A stretch of DNA of 17,601 bases from CAYXDO01 sp964463485 (GTDB lineage: Bacteria > Myxococcota > Kuafuiibacteriia > Kuafuiibacteriales > Kuafuiibacteriaceae). A program made the translations under genes and the position numbers. The notes under the pieces were generated by a model that did not search any database, was not told where the DNA came from, and saw nothing but the letters and a program-made list of their open reading frames with translations. Below are positions 1-7,344 of this stretch, piece by piece. Position 1 is the stretch's first letter. Each line of letters begins with the position of its first letter. Where the stretch lies: assembly GCA_964463485.1 (NCBI GenBank), contig CAYXDO010000208.1, positions 1-17,601 of the forward strand, read 5' to 3'.

Positions 1-58
1 CCCTTTGAGCTACTAAGAAATCCGACGAGACTAGCCCGATCCGCATCGAGTGGGATTC

Positions 59-94
59 GGCGACGGCGACGGCGACGGCAACGGCAACGGCAAC
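59..94. repeat. Hexanucleotide microsatellite (GGCGAC)3(GGCAAC)3
   Basis: Three perfect copies of GGCGAC are followed by three perfect copies of GGCAAC. In one + frame this reads Gly-Asp then Gly-Asn repeats, opening after a TAG at 32-34 and closing at a TAG at 140-142, with no good start codon. It may be the eroded tail of an upstream gene or plain intergenic microsatellite. I see no other feature in 1-196. Confidence 0.7.
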
Positions 95-196
95 GACTCG
101 AACGCCAGCCCCGCCTTGTCGATCTTCTATGGTACCGGCTAGGCCGGGTTATGAGAGATCGCTCGGTTCACCGAAGACAAAGCCGCCCTACGCACG

Positions 197-454
197 ATGT
201 CGGAGGTTCGCGAAGTCCTGGAACGCAACCTGGACGGCAGAGTGGCTGCGCGCGTCGCGCTCCTCGGGGCGGATCCTCTCTTCGACGCCGGAACCGTACG
301 ACTCGCTGGACGGGTGGTCGAGGTCACGGGCCGGCCACGGATCAACGTCACACCCACGGTCCTGAAGGAACGCTTCGGCGACGAGTTGGAGACCTTCGAC
401 TTCGAGACCAAATCTCAGTCCGTCGCGTTCAAGGTGAAGACGCGAGATGAGTGA
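197..454 (+). CDS. Small hypothetical protein, 85 aa
   Basis: I do not recognise a family. The ATG at 197 is the first start after an in-frame TGA at 152-154. The protein is soluble-looking, with an acidic/basic amphipathic N-terminus (residues 1-20), a Val/Leu-rich middle and a charged C-terminus ending in RDE. There is no signal peptide or membrane segment. No clear Shine-Dalgarno precedes the start. The main support is that its TGA (452-454) lies inside the beginning of the next gene, which starts at 447, giving an 8-nt overlap typical of translational coupling. Frame 1 is also open from the window edge to 450, but it reads as Arg-rich noise. Moderate to low certainty that this is real. 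Confidence 0.45.
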   Translation: MSEVREVLERNLDGRVAARVALLGADPLFDAGTVRLAGRVVEVTGRPRINVTPTVLKERFGDELETFDFETKSQSVAFKVKTRDE

Positions 455-758
455 CCAAGGCTCCGAACGCCTCCTCGACGACGGTCCACGACCGATCAAG
501 GCCTACGTTGGGGTCGCCATTTGCGCCTACGCGCTCGTCATCTTCGCGGTGACGTTTCGCGTGCTGCTCTCCTTTCTCGCCGCGTTCTCGCCGGGTGAGC
601 TGGTAGGGACCCTACTCATCGCTGGCGTCGGCGCCAGCCTGTGGCAGTGGGGCTGGCGCTGGAGCGAGGGGCGGCCCGCTCGAGTGTGGATGATCGTGTC
701 GGTGTTGCCACACTTGCTCTTGCTGGCGATCTTCGTGGCTGATCAAGTAGCCAAGTGA
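447..758 (+). CDS. Small three-helix membrane protein, 103 aa, unknown function
   Basis: A short polar N-terminus (about 18 residues) is followed by three hydrophobic segments at roughly residues 19-45, 52-69 and 80-98. Loops carry RWSEGRPAR between helices 2 and 3, whose positive charge suggests a cytoplasmic loop. A GGTGAAG stretch about 8-14 nt before the ATG can serve as ribosome-binding site. The start overlaps the end of the preceding 85-aa gene by 8 nt, so the two are probably cotranscribed. It converges on the minus-strand BMC operon ending at 950. The 191-bp gap between them holds no clear terminator and no gene I can support. No family recognised. Confidence 0.62.
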   Translation: MSDQGSERLLDDGPRPIKAYVGVAICAYALVIFAVTFRVLLSFLAAFSPGELVGTLLIAGVGASLWQWGWRWSEGRPARVWMIVSVLPHLLLLAIFVADQVAK

Positions 759-949
759 GCCTGACGCCCCGGCGCCTCCAGACTCAGGGTCGCAGGCCCG
801 AGCAACGCGCGCTGCTGAGCGAAGAGTGATTTCGGGGATCGAATCCGATCAATACTGGGGCTCCTGGCCGATCTTGTACCAGGTGACCGTGCTCTCGGGT
901 TCAAATTCGCGGACGGGATGGGAACGCTGCAAGTGATTTCTCATGTGAC

Positions 950-2479
950 TTACCGCTGTGTACGGCCCTTTTCGTACGACAAGCTCGCGACTCCTTGGAG
1001 CCCGGCGGGAAGGTCGCCGTAATAAGACCCTGCTGAGAGCGCGGCAAATTCGAGCGACGCCGAGAACCCCGCGCCCAACCTATAACTCACATCTACGCCC
1101 GCCTCGGTTCCGAAGAGAATTCCGCGGTCTGGGTTGGAGATCGTGGCGGCCAGGAGCGCTCCGGAGAGCTCGGCGCGGAATTTTTTTGTGGGTCTGAGAA
1201 CGACGCGGAGGCCAGCGGCGGCGAGCCCCGCTCCGTCTGGGCTCACCGCGGTGACGGTGGGTGTGGCGAAATCGTAGGTGACGCCGCCGTTGAAGAAGAT
1301 GGGTGTGTAGCCGAGCCGAGGGGCGAGGCCGAAGAAGGACGTGAGTCGCCTGTCGAGCTCGGCGTCGTCGCCCGTGGCGAGCGCGAGAAAGCCGCCGAGC
1401 GAGAGAGCTTTTGAGGCGCGTGCTTCGGTCTCGAGCTGGAACATCGCGGCTCGGACCCCGATCTCGATCGCTTGCTCCTCTAGCAGGGCGCGGTTGATGG
1501 CCTTGAGCCGCGGGGCGCGGCGCACCAACTGAGTGAGCTCGTCGTTCGGCTCGGAGCGGACGTCCACGGTGCCGAGCTGGGCCAAGAGGGTCGCGCTGAG
1601 CCAAAACGAAGGCCACGACAGCTCGACCGCGAACCCACCCCAGGCGACCTCCCCGAGGGTGTCGACGCGGTATGCGAGCTCACCGGTGGCGTGTCGGTAC
1701 TCGAGGAGCTCCAACAAGGCCTGCTGGCCGAGCGCGTTCCTGAGCACTTCGCTCAGCCCCGCCATTCGGCTGCGCCACGCGGCCTCCTGAAAGAAACCCA
1801 CGAGGCCCTCGCCGTTGTCGAAATATCCGGCGAACAAGAGCGCGACGGAGATCTCGTTGGTCGGAGTCAGCTCGAGCTCGACGGTGACGAGCGGGTTGGC
1901 CGGCGGCCGATCGAAAAAAGATCCGTCGGGAATCAGCCCGCACACGAACATCCGCAGCGGAAAGACGTCCGGCAACAGGGCAAAATCGAGGTCCGCGCTC
2001 AGCCCGAAGCCATACGCGTCGTAAATCAGTCCGCGGCCGATCTCTTGACGTACTCTCCCGGCCTCGAGCTCCAGGACTCCAGATTCGCCGAGCTGCGCGT
2101 CCGCCGAGACTCGGCCGAGAAACAGAGTTCTCTTGGCGTGATCCTTCAGGGCCAAGCCGTCTCCAAAGACGCCGTCGGATCCGAACGCGATGAGTCCCGA
2201 GTTCAAGGCCAAATGAACTCCGAGCTCATCGATGGGTCTGAAGTCGAAGGTGCCGCCGAGGATGAGTTGGTACTCGAGGCGGTCGGCGGTGAGTGTGGAA
2301 GTTCGGCTCCGAAAGTCCTGCGACACGAGGATCTCCTCGGAGAGCGTCTGCGCGAAGAAGCGGCTCGTCGTGGCGAAAGACCACTCCGCGGCAATGGCGT
2401 TTTGGGACGAAAGGAGCGCGGCGAAAGAACCAAGGAGCGCGGCGGCGAAAGAAGCGACGCTGCGGGCTCGTGGTGTCAC
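950..2479 (-). CDS. Putative outer-membrane beta-barrel protein, last gene of the BMC operon
   Basis: The 509-aa product starts with a Sec-type signal peptide: two Arg in the first six residues, a hydrophobic Ala/Leu core at about 9-24, and a cleavage site near NAIA-A (residues 28-31). The mature part alternates short hydrophobic/aromatic strands with polar turns throughout, as expected of a beta-barrel. The stretch around LELEAGRVRQEIGRGLIYDA resembles strands of alginate-export/porin-like barrels, but I cannot name the family. The C-terminus (SLSYEKGRTQR) lacks the canonical final aromatic residue. The frame stays open upstream to 3070, but that part only shadows the neighbouring shell-protein gene. 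The GTG at 2479 overlaps that gene's TGA (GTGA) and immediately precedes the signal peptide, so I chose it. The role is inferred: an envelope channel linked to the BMC substrate or product. Confidence 0.72.
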   Translation of the reverse strand: MTPRARSVASFAAALLGSFAALLSSQNAIAAEWSFATTSRFFAQTLSEEILVSQDFRSRTSTLTADRLEYQLILGGTFDFRPIDELGVHLALNSGLIAFGSDGVFGDGLALKDHAKRTLFLGRVSADAQLGESGVLELEAGRVRQEIGRGLIYDAYGFGLSADLDFALLPDVFPLRMFVCGLIPDGSFFDRPPANPLVTVELELTPTNEISVALLFAGYFDNGEGLVGFFQEAAWRSRMAGLSEVLRNALGQQALLELLEYRHATGELAYRVDTLGEVAWGGFAVELSWPSFWLSATLLAQLGTVDVRSEPNDELTQLVRRAPRLKAINRALLEEQAIEIGVRAAMFQLETEARASKALSLGGFLALATGDDAELDRRLTSFFGLAPRLGYTPIFFNGGVTYDFATPTVTAVSPDGAGLAAAGLRVVLRPTKKFRAELSGALLAATISNPDRGILFGTEAGVDVSYRLGAGFSASLEFAALSAGSYYGDLPAGLQGVASLSYEKGRTQR

Positions 2480-3330
2480 GCGCGCTTGGGCCCGCGTACG
2501 ATCGTCGGCTCCGCCATCAACAGGTGCCGCGGCAGGTCGGGGTGGGGATGCGCGACGAGCTCCACCCGAACGATGCGCTCGTTGGGCACGAAGGCTTCGA
2601 TGGCGCTTCGCGCGGCCTCGATCATGTGCAGGGGTCCGGTGAGCGAAAAGACGCCCTTGCCGGACAGGCCCGCGCCGAGCCTCAGATCGAGCAAGCGCAC
2701 GTCGCTGTTCTTGAGCGCCCGCTCCGCGGCCAACAGCGCCGACGAGACCGTGGTGGTCTCCACGAGGGCGAGGGACTCGTCGAGCTCCACATCGAGGGTG
2801 GACGCGAGCGCGCTGCGAAGGTCGTCTGCGGGATCGAAGAGCACGAGGTGGTCGACGAGATCCTCCTTCGCGGTCGACAACGCGGCCTCGAGGGCCTCCT
2901 CGATCTCGGCTTCGGGCGCGGTGAGCACGATGAGATATCGGCCAGGGGAGAGCGTTCGCGCGGCGACGACGGTGACCTCGGCCCGTTTCAGGATCTGGTC
3001 GAGCACGACCACACCGCGCGCGACCGTGGCCACCTCGACGCTGGCGATCGCTGGGGCGCGGGCGAGCCAAGGGTCTGACGGCGTCGAAGACTCTCGCGGA
3101 GGGGCGGGAGCTGGGCTGAGCAGCAGAGCCTCCGCGGCCGACGAGCTCGCCTTCGTCGGCTCGACGTTGCCTGGGGTCTTCGTCACTCTCTTCGAGCCGG
3201 CTTTGGTGAGCGTGCCGCGCTGCTTACGCTGCGTAGGGGCCGTACTCGCCGTACGCGCCGTACGCGCCGTGGCCTTCGCGGCCGCGCTCGCCTTCGATGG
3301 CTTCGTCTTCTTCGCGGGCTTCGTCACCAT
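2476..3330 (-). CDS. Tandem-BMC-domain shell protein (BMC-T, single-layer trimer type) with long basic N-terminal tail
   Basis: Two BMC folds are visible: domain 1 at about residues 95-172 (pore-loop-like LSPGRYL at 127-133) and domain 2 at about 185-262 (ALVETTTVSSAL entry, pore-loop-like LSGKGVF at 222-228). The pattern resembles H. ochraceum BMC-T1 (Hoch_5812) and PduT-like proteins as I remember them. Such proteins form pseudohexameric trimers in shell facets. There is no cysteine anywhere, so the Fe-S pore site of PduT-type trimers is absent. Residues 1-86 form a Lys/Ala/Thr/Ser/Pro-rich disordered tail not expected in this family. The ATG at 3330 has GAGGG upstream at good spacing and overlaps the preceding lipoprotein gene by 7 nt. 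The stop overlaps the GTG of the next gene. Confidence 0.85.
   Translation of the reverse strand: MVTKPAKKTKPSKASAAAKATARTARTASTAPTQRKQRGTLTKAGSKRVTKTPGNVEPTKASSSAAEALLLSPAPAPPRESSTPSDPWLARAPAIASVEVATVARGVVVLDQILKRAEVTVVAARTLSPGRYLIVLTAPEAEIEEALEAALSTAKEDLVDHLVLFDPADDLRSALASTLDVELDESLALVETTTVSSALLAAERALKNSDVRLLDLRLGAGLSGKGVFSLTGPLHMIEAARSAIEAFVPNERIVRVELVAHPHPDLPRHLLMAEPTIVRGPKRA
3240..3266. repeat. Three tandem 9-bp repeats inside the shell-protein tail
   Basis: Copies CCGTACTCG, CCGTACGCG, CCGTACGCG run in phase with the codons and encode the Ala-Arg-Thr repeats in the N-terminal tail of the tandem-BMC protein. The tail length may therefore vary between strains by slippage. Confidence 0.65.
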
Positions 3331-4001
3331 GACTCGCCCTCGGACAACGGCGCGGCTTCTGCGCTCAAGATCAGCGCGCGGCTCGCGAGGTCCTGATCGG
3401 CCACGCTCGGCTCGTCGAGCTCGTGGGCTTCGAGGACGAACGTGATGACCTGCCGTCGAACGCGGCCTTCTTCGGCGACGAGCTCGGGCTGGTCGATGGC
3501 GATGACGCGCGCGCTGCGGTCGGCGGTCTTCGCGCGGAGCTCCAACCGACCGGCTTCGCTCGCGCGCTCGACGGATCTGGCGTCGAAGCCGCGCCGAATC
3601 AGCTCGGAGGTCGCGACGAGCTCGAGCGTCGGACCACCTCGAACGGGAGACAGCGACACGATGACGTCGAGAGTTGCGGTCGAGGTTCGAGAGACGAGCC
3701 GCAGCGCCGGCACGAGGCGTCGGGTGCTCTCGGAGAAGGAGGTCTTGCCGTCGCCGTCGAGATCGATGGCGTCCTCAGCCACGAGCGGACGAAGCGCTGG
3801 CGGCACCGCCGAGGGATCCTGGGGATCGACCACGATCCACCGCGGAGCGAGCTCCGAGAGCGGGAGGACGAGGCCGTAGCCGCGATTGGCCCAGACCAAG
3901 TCGGAGCCCAGCGAGCCGACGTAGCGATCCGTCGCACAAGCCGCGATCACACCGACGCAACAGAGACGGACGCAACAGAGAGCGATGGATCGCGCGCCCA
4001 C
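3324..4001 (-). CDS. Putative lipoprotein with EF-hand-like calcium loop, in BMC operon
   Basis: The 225-aa product has a lipoprotein signal: Arg4 and Arg12, a hydrophobic core, and a lipobox Ile-Ala-Ala-Cys with Cys22 as predicted lipidation site. The mature protein probably sits in the inner or outer membrane facing the periplasm. Residues 80-91 (DLDGDGKTSFSE) match the 12-residue EF-hand loop, with Asp at 1, 3 and 5, Gly at 6 and Glu at 12, although flanking helices are unproven. The C-terminal part is rich in beta-prone segments and is otherwise unrecognised. The start is a GTG at 4001, 8 nt after the aldehyde dehydrogenase stop, with a weak ribosome-binding site. Its end overlaps the next shell gene by 7 nt. 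Its place in the BMC operon is firm; its function is unknown. Confidence 0.75.
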   Translation of the reverse strand: MGARSIALCCVRLCCVGVIAACATDRYVGSLGSDLVWANRGYGLVLPLSELAPRWIVVDPQDPSAVPPALRPLVAEDAIDLDGDGKTSFSESTRRLVPALRLVSRTSTATLDVIVSLSPVRGGPTLELVATSELIRRGFDARSVERASEAGRLELRAKTADRSARVIAIDQPELVAEEGRVRRQVITFVLEAHELDEPSVADQDLASRALILSAEAAPLSEGESW

Positions 4002-4009
4002 GGCCGGCG

Positions 4010-5539
<1,530 letters not shown>

Positions 5540-5556
5540 GAAAGACACCCCGATCC

Positions 5557-5601
5557 CGGCCCGTGGCCGACTGATCCAAGCTCATGGGTCGCTGTCGACC
5601 C
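5557..5601 (-). promoter_or_regulatory. Two perfect intercistronic hairpins between BMC-P and aldehyde dehydrogenase genes
   Basis: In the minus-strand transcript, GGGTCG-ACAG-CGACCC (5601-5586) forms a perfect 6-bp stem with a 4-nt loop. CGGCC-ACG-GGCCG (5569-5557) forms a 5-bp stem with a 3-nt loop just before the dehydrogenase ribosome-binding region. Neither is followed by a U-run, so they are not ordinary terminators. They could act in mRNA processing, stability or partial attenuation between abundant shell messages and the enzyme message. The sequence is seen; the function is inferred. Confidence 0.5.
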
Positions 5602-5617
5602 GGTTCCTCGCGCAGCG

Positions 5618-5908
5618 TTACGCCTTGTTGTAGCGAACGTGCCCGTCGACCTCGACCTGATCGACGATCGCCATGATGACGTGGTCGATGGGGCGGTCTT
5701 TGGTCTGCGTGGTCTGGCGCGCCGAAGATCCCGCCGCGAAAAGGACGAGCTCCCCGAGACCAGCACCCACCGCGTCCGCCGCCACGATCACGGCTCCCGT
5801 CGGGTTGCCGTCGAGGTCGGCCGCCTTCACGAGGAGCAGCTTGAGACCTTCGATCTCAGGCTCCTTCTTGGTGGAGACGACCGTCCCGATGACTTTGCCG
5901 AGGAGCAC
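5618..5908 (-). CDS. BMC-P pentameric vertex shell protein (EutN/CcmL family)
   Basis: The 96-aa product has the EutN/CcmL fold signature: LLGKVIGTVVSTKK at the N-terminus, LKLLLVKAADLDG near residues 22-34, the central VAADAVGAGLGELVLFAAGSSAR (42-64), and a C-terminal IDHVIMAIVDQVEVDG strand. Such proteins form pentamers that cap the twelve vertices of the shell. The start is a GTG at 5908 with GGGAAG 6 nt upstream. It lies 3 nt after the BMC-H stop, so the two are tightly coupled. This is the only pentamer gene in the window. The sequence is close to H. ochraceum BMC-P proteins as I recall them. Confidence 0.95.
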   Translation of the reverse strand: MLLGKVIGTVVSTKKEPEIEGLKLLLVKAADLDGNPTGAVIVAADAVGAGLGELVLFAAGSSARQTTQTKDRPIDHVIMAIVDQVEVDGHVRYNKA

Positions 5909-5911
5909 GCG

Positions 5912-6214
5912 TCACTTCCCGTCGCCAGAAACGACGGCCTGACGCCCAAGCGGCAGCGAGCGGTCGATGTTGGCGTGAGGGCGAGGAATGACGTGCACGC
6001 TCACGAGCTCTCCGACCCGCTCGGCCCCGCGCGCTCCCGCTTCTACCGCGGCTTTGACCGCGGCGACGTCGCCGCGCACGATCGCGGTCACGTAGCCTCC
6101 GCCGATCTTCTCGTACCCCACGAGCTCGACTTTGGCTGCCTTGACCATCGCGTCAGCCGCTTCGACCATTCCGACGAAGCCTTTGGTTTCGATGAGCCCC
6201 AATGCGTCCGACAT
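5912..6214 (-). CDS. BMC-H hexameric shell protein (PduA/Hoch_5815-like)
   Basis: This 100-aa single-domain BMC protein begins DALGLIETKGFVGMVEAADA, carries the conserved Lys-rich helix MVKAAKVELVGYEK, the pore loop KIGGGY (36-41), the RGDVAAVKAAVEAG helix (47-60) and ends with VHVIPRPHANID. Members form hexamers that tile the shell facets with a small central pore lined by this Gly-rich loop. It closely resembles the H. ochraceum BMC-H from memory. The ATG at 6214 is preceded by a GGGAG about 10 nt upstream, which lies in a possible RNA switch region. The BMC-T gene ends 58 nt upstream and BMC-P begins 3 nt downstream. Confidence 0.97.
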   Translation of the reverse strand: MSDALGLIETKGFVGMVEAADAMVKAAKVELVGYEKIGGGYVTAIVRGDVAAVKAAVEAGARGAERVGELVSVHVIPRPHANIDRSLPLGRQAVVSGDGK

Positions 6215-6224
6215 GTTCTTCGTT

Positions 6225-6257
6225 CTCCCGCTTTCACTTTGCTCCCGCTCTCGCGGG
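6225..6257 (-). promoter_or_regulatory. Hairpin with alternative pairing over the BMC-H ribosome-binding site
   Basis: In the transcript, CCCGC-GAGA-GCGGG (6257-6244) forms a perfect 5-bp hairpin closed by a GNRA-type tetraloop. The element AGCGGGAG occurs twice, at 6249-6242 and 6232-6225. The second copy contains the likely BMC-H Shine-Dalgarno. The single upstream CCCGC can pair with either copy, so two exclusive folds are possible, one leaving the ribosome site free and one covering it. The fold is visible; regulation is inference. Confidence 0.4.
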
Positions 6258-6272
6258 TCTTTGGTTCGCGCG

Positions 6273-6905
6273 TCAGTTCTTCTCGACGCCCGTGATTGAA
6301 ACGATGGCTGCTTCTGCTGCTGCTCGCGCAGAGTCTATCTCGGCTTCTGATCCGGACATGTACAGGCGTCCGAACGCTCCGAAGGTTCTAATCTCTACGA
6401 GCTTCACGCGCGCGGCCTTCTCGGCCTCGTTGGCGGCAAAAGCGATGTAGGCGGCCGGTACCGTCTCGACGACCAAGAGCGATTCGCCCGGTTCGATCAT
6501 CGAGCCAAACCGAAGCTTGTCGATGATCATGGCGTGGTACGGCTCGGTCGCGCGGATCACTTCGTTCGACACGACCTTCGGCTTCATCCGCGAAGCCTCG
6601 TTGAGCTCCATGAAGTCCAGTACGGCCTGCCCCGCGGCGAGCACCTGGCCTTTGTCGTCGTGATGGACCTCCATCATCCCGTACGCGCGCTCGACGATCA
6701 GCATGGCGGGCGAGACGTTGGTGGCCTTCAGCGCGCGGTCCAAGAGCCGGTGGACCTGCATACCCGGCGCGATCTCGATGAAGAGAGACGCCACGCCCGG
6801 GGTCGGGAAGAAGCCCTTGCAGGTCGAGCAGATGTGGGACGTGAGCTGCGGTTGCAGGCTGTCGATGAATTGATAGCTGCGCAGCGTCACTTCGCCACTG
6901 GCCAT
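6273..6905 (-). CDS. Double-stacked BMC-T trimer shell protein (Hoch_5816/Hoch_3341-like), first gene of BMC operon
   Basis: The 210-aa product matches the gated, double-layer BMC-T class: an opening similar to LRSYQFIDSLQPQL, the APGMQVHRLLDRALKAT helix (46-62), VERAYGMMEVHH (71-82), and a second domain with PGESLLVVETVPAAYIAFAANEAEKAA (139-165) ending GRLYMSGSEAEID. Such trimers dimerise face to face and can open a large central pore for bigger metabolites or cofactors. Two cysteines, Cys26 and Cys29 (CSTC), lie in the segment where the Haliangium homologue I recall has none. The ATG at 6905 has GAGGTAAGG upstream at workable spacing. It is the first gene of the operon, facing the divergent regulatory region. 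Confidence 0.95.
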   Translation of the reverse strand: MASGEVTLRSYQFIDSLQPQLTSHICSTCKGFFPTPGVASLFIEIAPGMQVHRLLDRALKATNVSPAMLIVERAYGMMEVHHDDKGQVLAAGQAVLDFMELNEASRMKPKVVSNEVIRATEPYHAMIIDKLRFGSMIEPGESLLVVETVPAAYIAFAANEAEKAARVKLVEIRTFGAFGRLYMSGSEAEIDSARAAAEAAIVSITGVEKN

Positions 6906-6956
6906 ATGGCGGGCCCTTACCTCGAAACGAGCTTACTGGCGAGGCTGGCCTTCGAT

Positions 6957-6980
6957 GTTTTTGCCGCCCCCGTTTTTGCC
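6957..6980. promoter_or_regulatory. Perfect 9-bp direct repeat upstream of the BMC operon
   Basis: GTTTTTGCC occurs at 6957-6965 and again at 6972-6980, separated by GCCCCC, a 15-bp pitch. It lies 52-75 bp before the BMC-T start, inside the divergent intergenic region, where a regulator site or a promoter-proximal activator site would be expected. No -10/-35 pair on the minus strand is convincing. A T7 run at 7006-7012 lies further upstream. Confidence 0.4.
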
Positions 6981-7039
6981 CGAGGGCTCGGCGCTGCCTG
7001 TGGGGTTTTTTTAGCTAGGTTGGTCGAGAACAAGAAAAC

Positions 7040-7078
7040 TTTGGAACCAAACCCAAGTTCGGCCGATATTCTTATTCA
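7040..7078 (+). promoter_or_regulatory. Candidate promoter/operator for the 66-aa gene
   Basis: This is an AT-rich patch in otherwise GC-rich DNA. TTTGG-AA-CCAAA (7040-7051) is a short inverted repeat. TTGGAA (7041-7046) and GATATT (7065-7070) are spaced 18 bp and each match four of six sigma-70 consensus positions, which is weak. Promoter location is plausible from context, but the exact boxes are uncertain. Confidence 0.25.
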
Positions 7079-7094
7079 GAAGGTCTCTCGAGAC

Positions 7095-7102
7095 AGGAGG
7101 GG
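7095..7102 (+). promoter_or_regulatory. Very strong Shine-Dalgarno fixing the start of the 66-aa gene
   Basis: AGGAGGGG sits 4 nt before the ATG at 7107. It is the best ribosome-binding site in the window, implying high expression of a small protein. It also rules out the in-frame upstream start at 6534, whose reading frame overlaps the BMC-T gene. Confidence 0.8.
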
Positions 7103-7106
7103 TGCC

Positions 7107-7307
7107 ATGCTGGACGCGTACATCATCGACCAGATTCGCCGCGAGGAAGCCAGGCGAGAACAGCAGCGGCCCCGCCTCCAGATCGAGCTTCCGCTCGAGA
7201 CTCCACGGGAGCGCGACTACCGCGAGCATGGCCGCCCGGAAGAAGATCCTGACGCACCCAGCTCGATCATCATCTCCATCATCGAACCGAATGAGAGCGC
7301 CGCCTGA
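7107..7307 (+). CDS. Conserved-looking small protein, 66 aa, function unknown
   Basis: The product starts MLDAYIIDQIRREEARRE, an amphipathic charged helix, continues through a Leu/Ile/Pro segment (RPRLQIELPLETP) and an acidic/basic linker, and ends with a short hydrophobic strand (IIISIIE). From memory, small myxobacterial proteins with the same plan (an MLDA-II-x-Arg/Glu-rich start, a Leu-Pro middle, and a final I/V-rich strand) are common, but their function is unknown to me. There is no signal peptide or membrane helix. The start is fixed by the AGGAGGGG ribosome-binding site. It is transcribed divergently from the BMC operon, so the intergenic region may serve both. The gap of 179 bp to exbB leaves open whether they share a transcript. 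Confidence 0.8.
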   Translation: MLDAYIIDQIRREEARREQQRPRLQIELPLETPRERDYREHGRPEEDPDAPSSIIISIIEPNESAA

Positions 7308-7308
7308 G

Positions 7309-7344
7309 GACCGTGTTTTCGACCGTGCTTTCGACCGTGCTTTC
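7309..7344. repeat. Three tandem 12-bp repeats (GACCGTGYTTTC)
   Basis: One GACCGTGTTTTC and two identical GACCGTGCTTTC copies follow the stop of the 66-aa gene by one base. The array lies in the untranslated gap before exbB. There is no obvious hairpin or T-run. It is probably a slippage-prone minisatellite. Confidence 0.7.

Noticed and set aside
1..450. Incoming partial gene in + frame 1, open from the window edge
   Set aside because: Translation is Arg/Gln-rich from the microsatellite and lacks recognisable features; it overlaps the better-supported 197-454 gene.
892..918. tRNA-like GGTTCAAATTC T-arm signature
   Set aside because: The flanking bases do not form the 5-bp T-stem, and no acceptor or anticodon stem is found around it.
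826..936. 36-codon + strand open frame with a Trp/Tyr-rich peptide
   Set aside because: GTG start without ribosome-binding site, no recognised motif, too short to support.
2480..3070. Upstream extension of the beta-barrel reading frame to a 706-residue protein
   Set aside because: The extra N-terminal part is Arg/Gly/Pro-rich noise over the tandem-BMC gene. The GTG at 2479 in the GTGA overlap is followed at once by a good signal peptide.
1691..3445. 584-residue open frame on the + strand
   Set aside because: Antisense to the BMC-T and barrel genes, low-complexity Arg/Ser/Glu composition, no domain; typical high-GC shadow.
6973..7012. Rho-independent terminator before the T7 run
   Set aside because: Only short, imperfect stems (such as CCGAG-GG-CTCGG) not abutting the T-run, and no + strand gene ends upstream.
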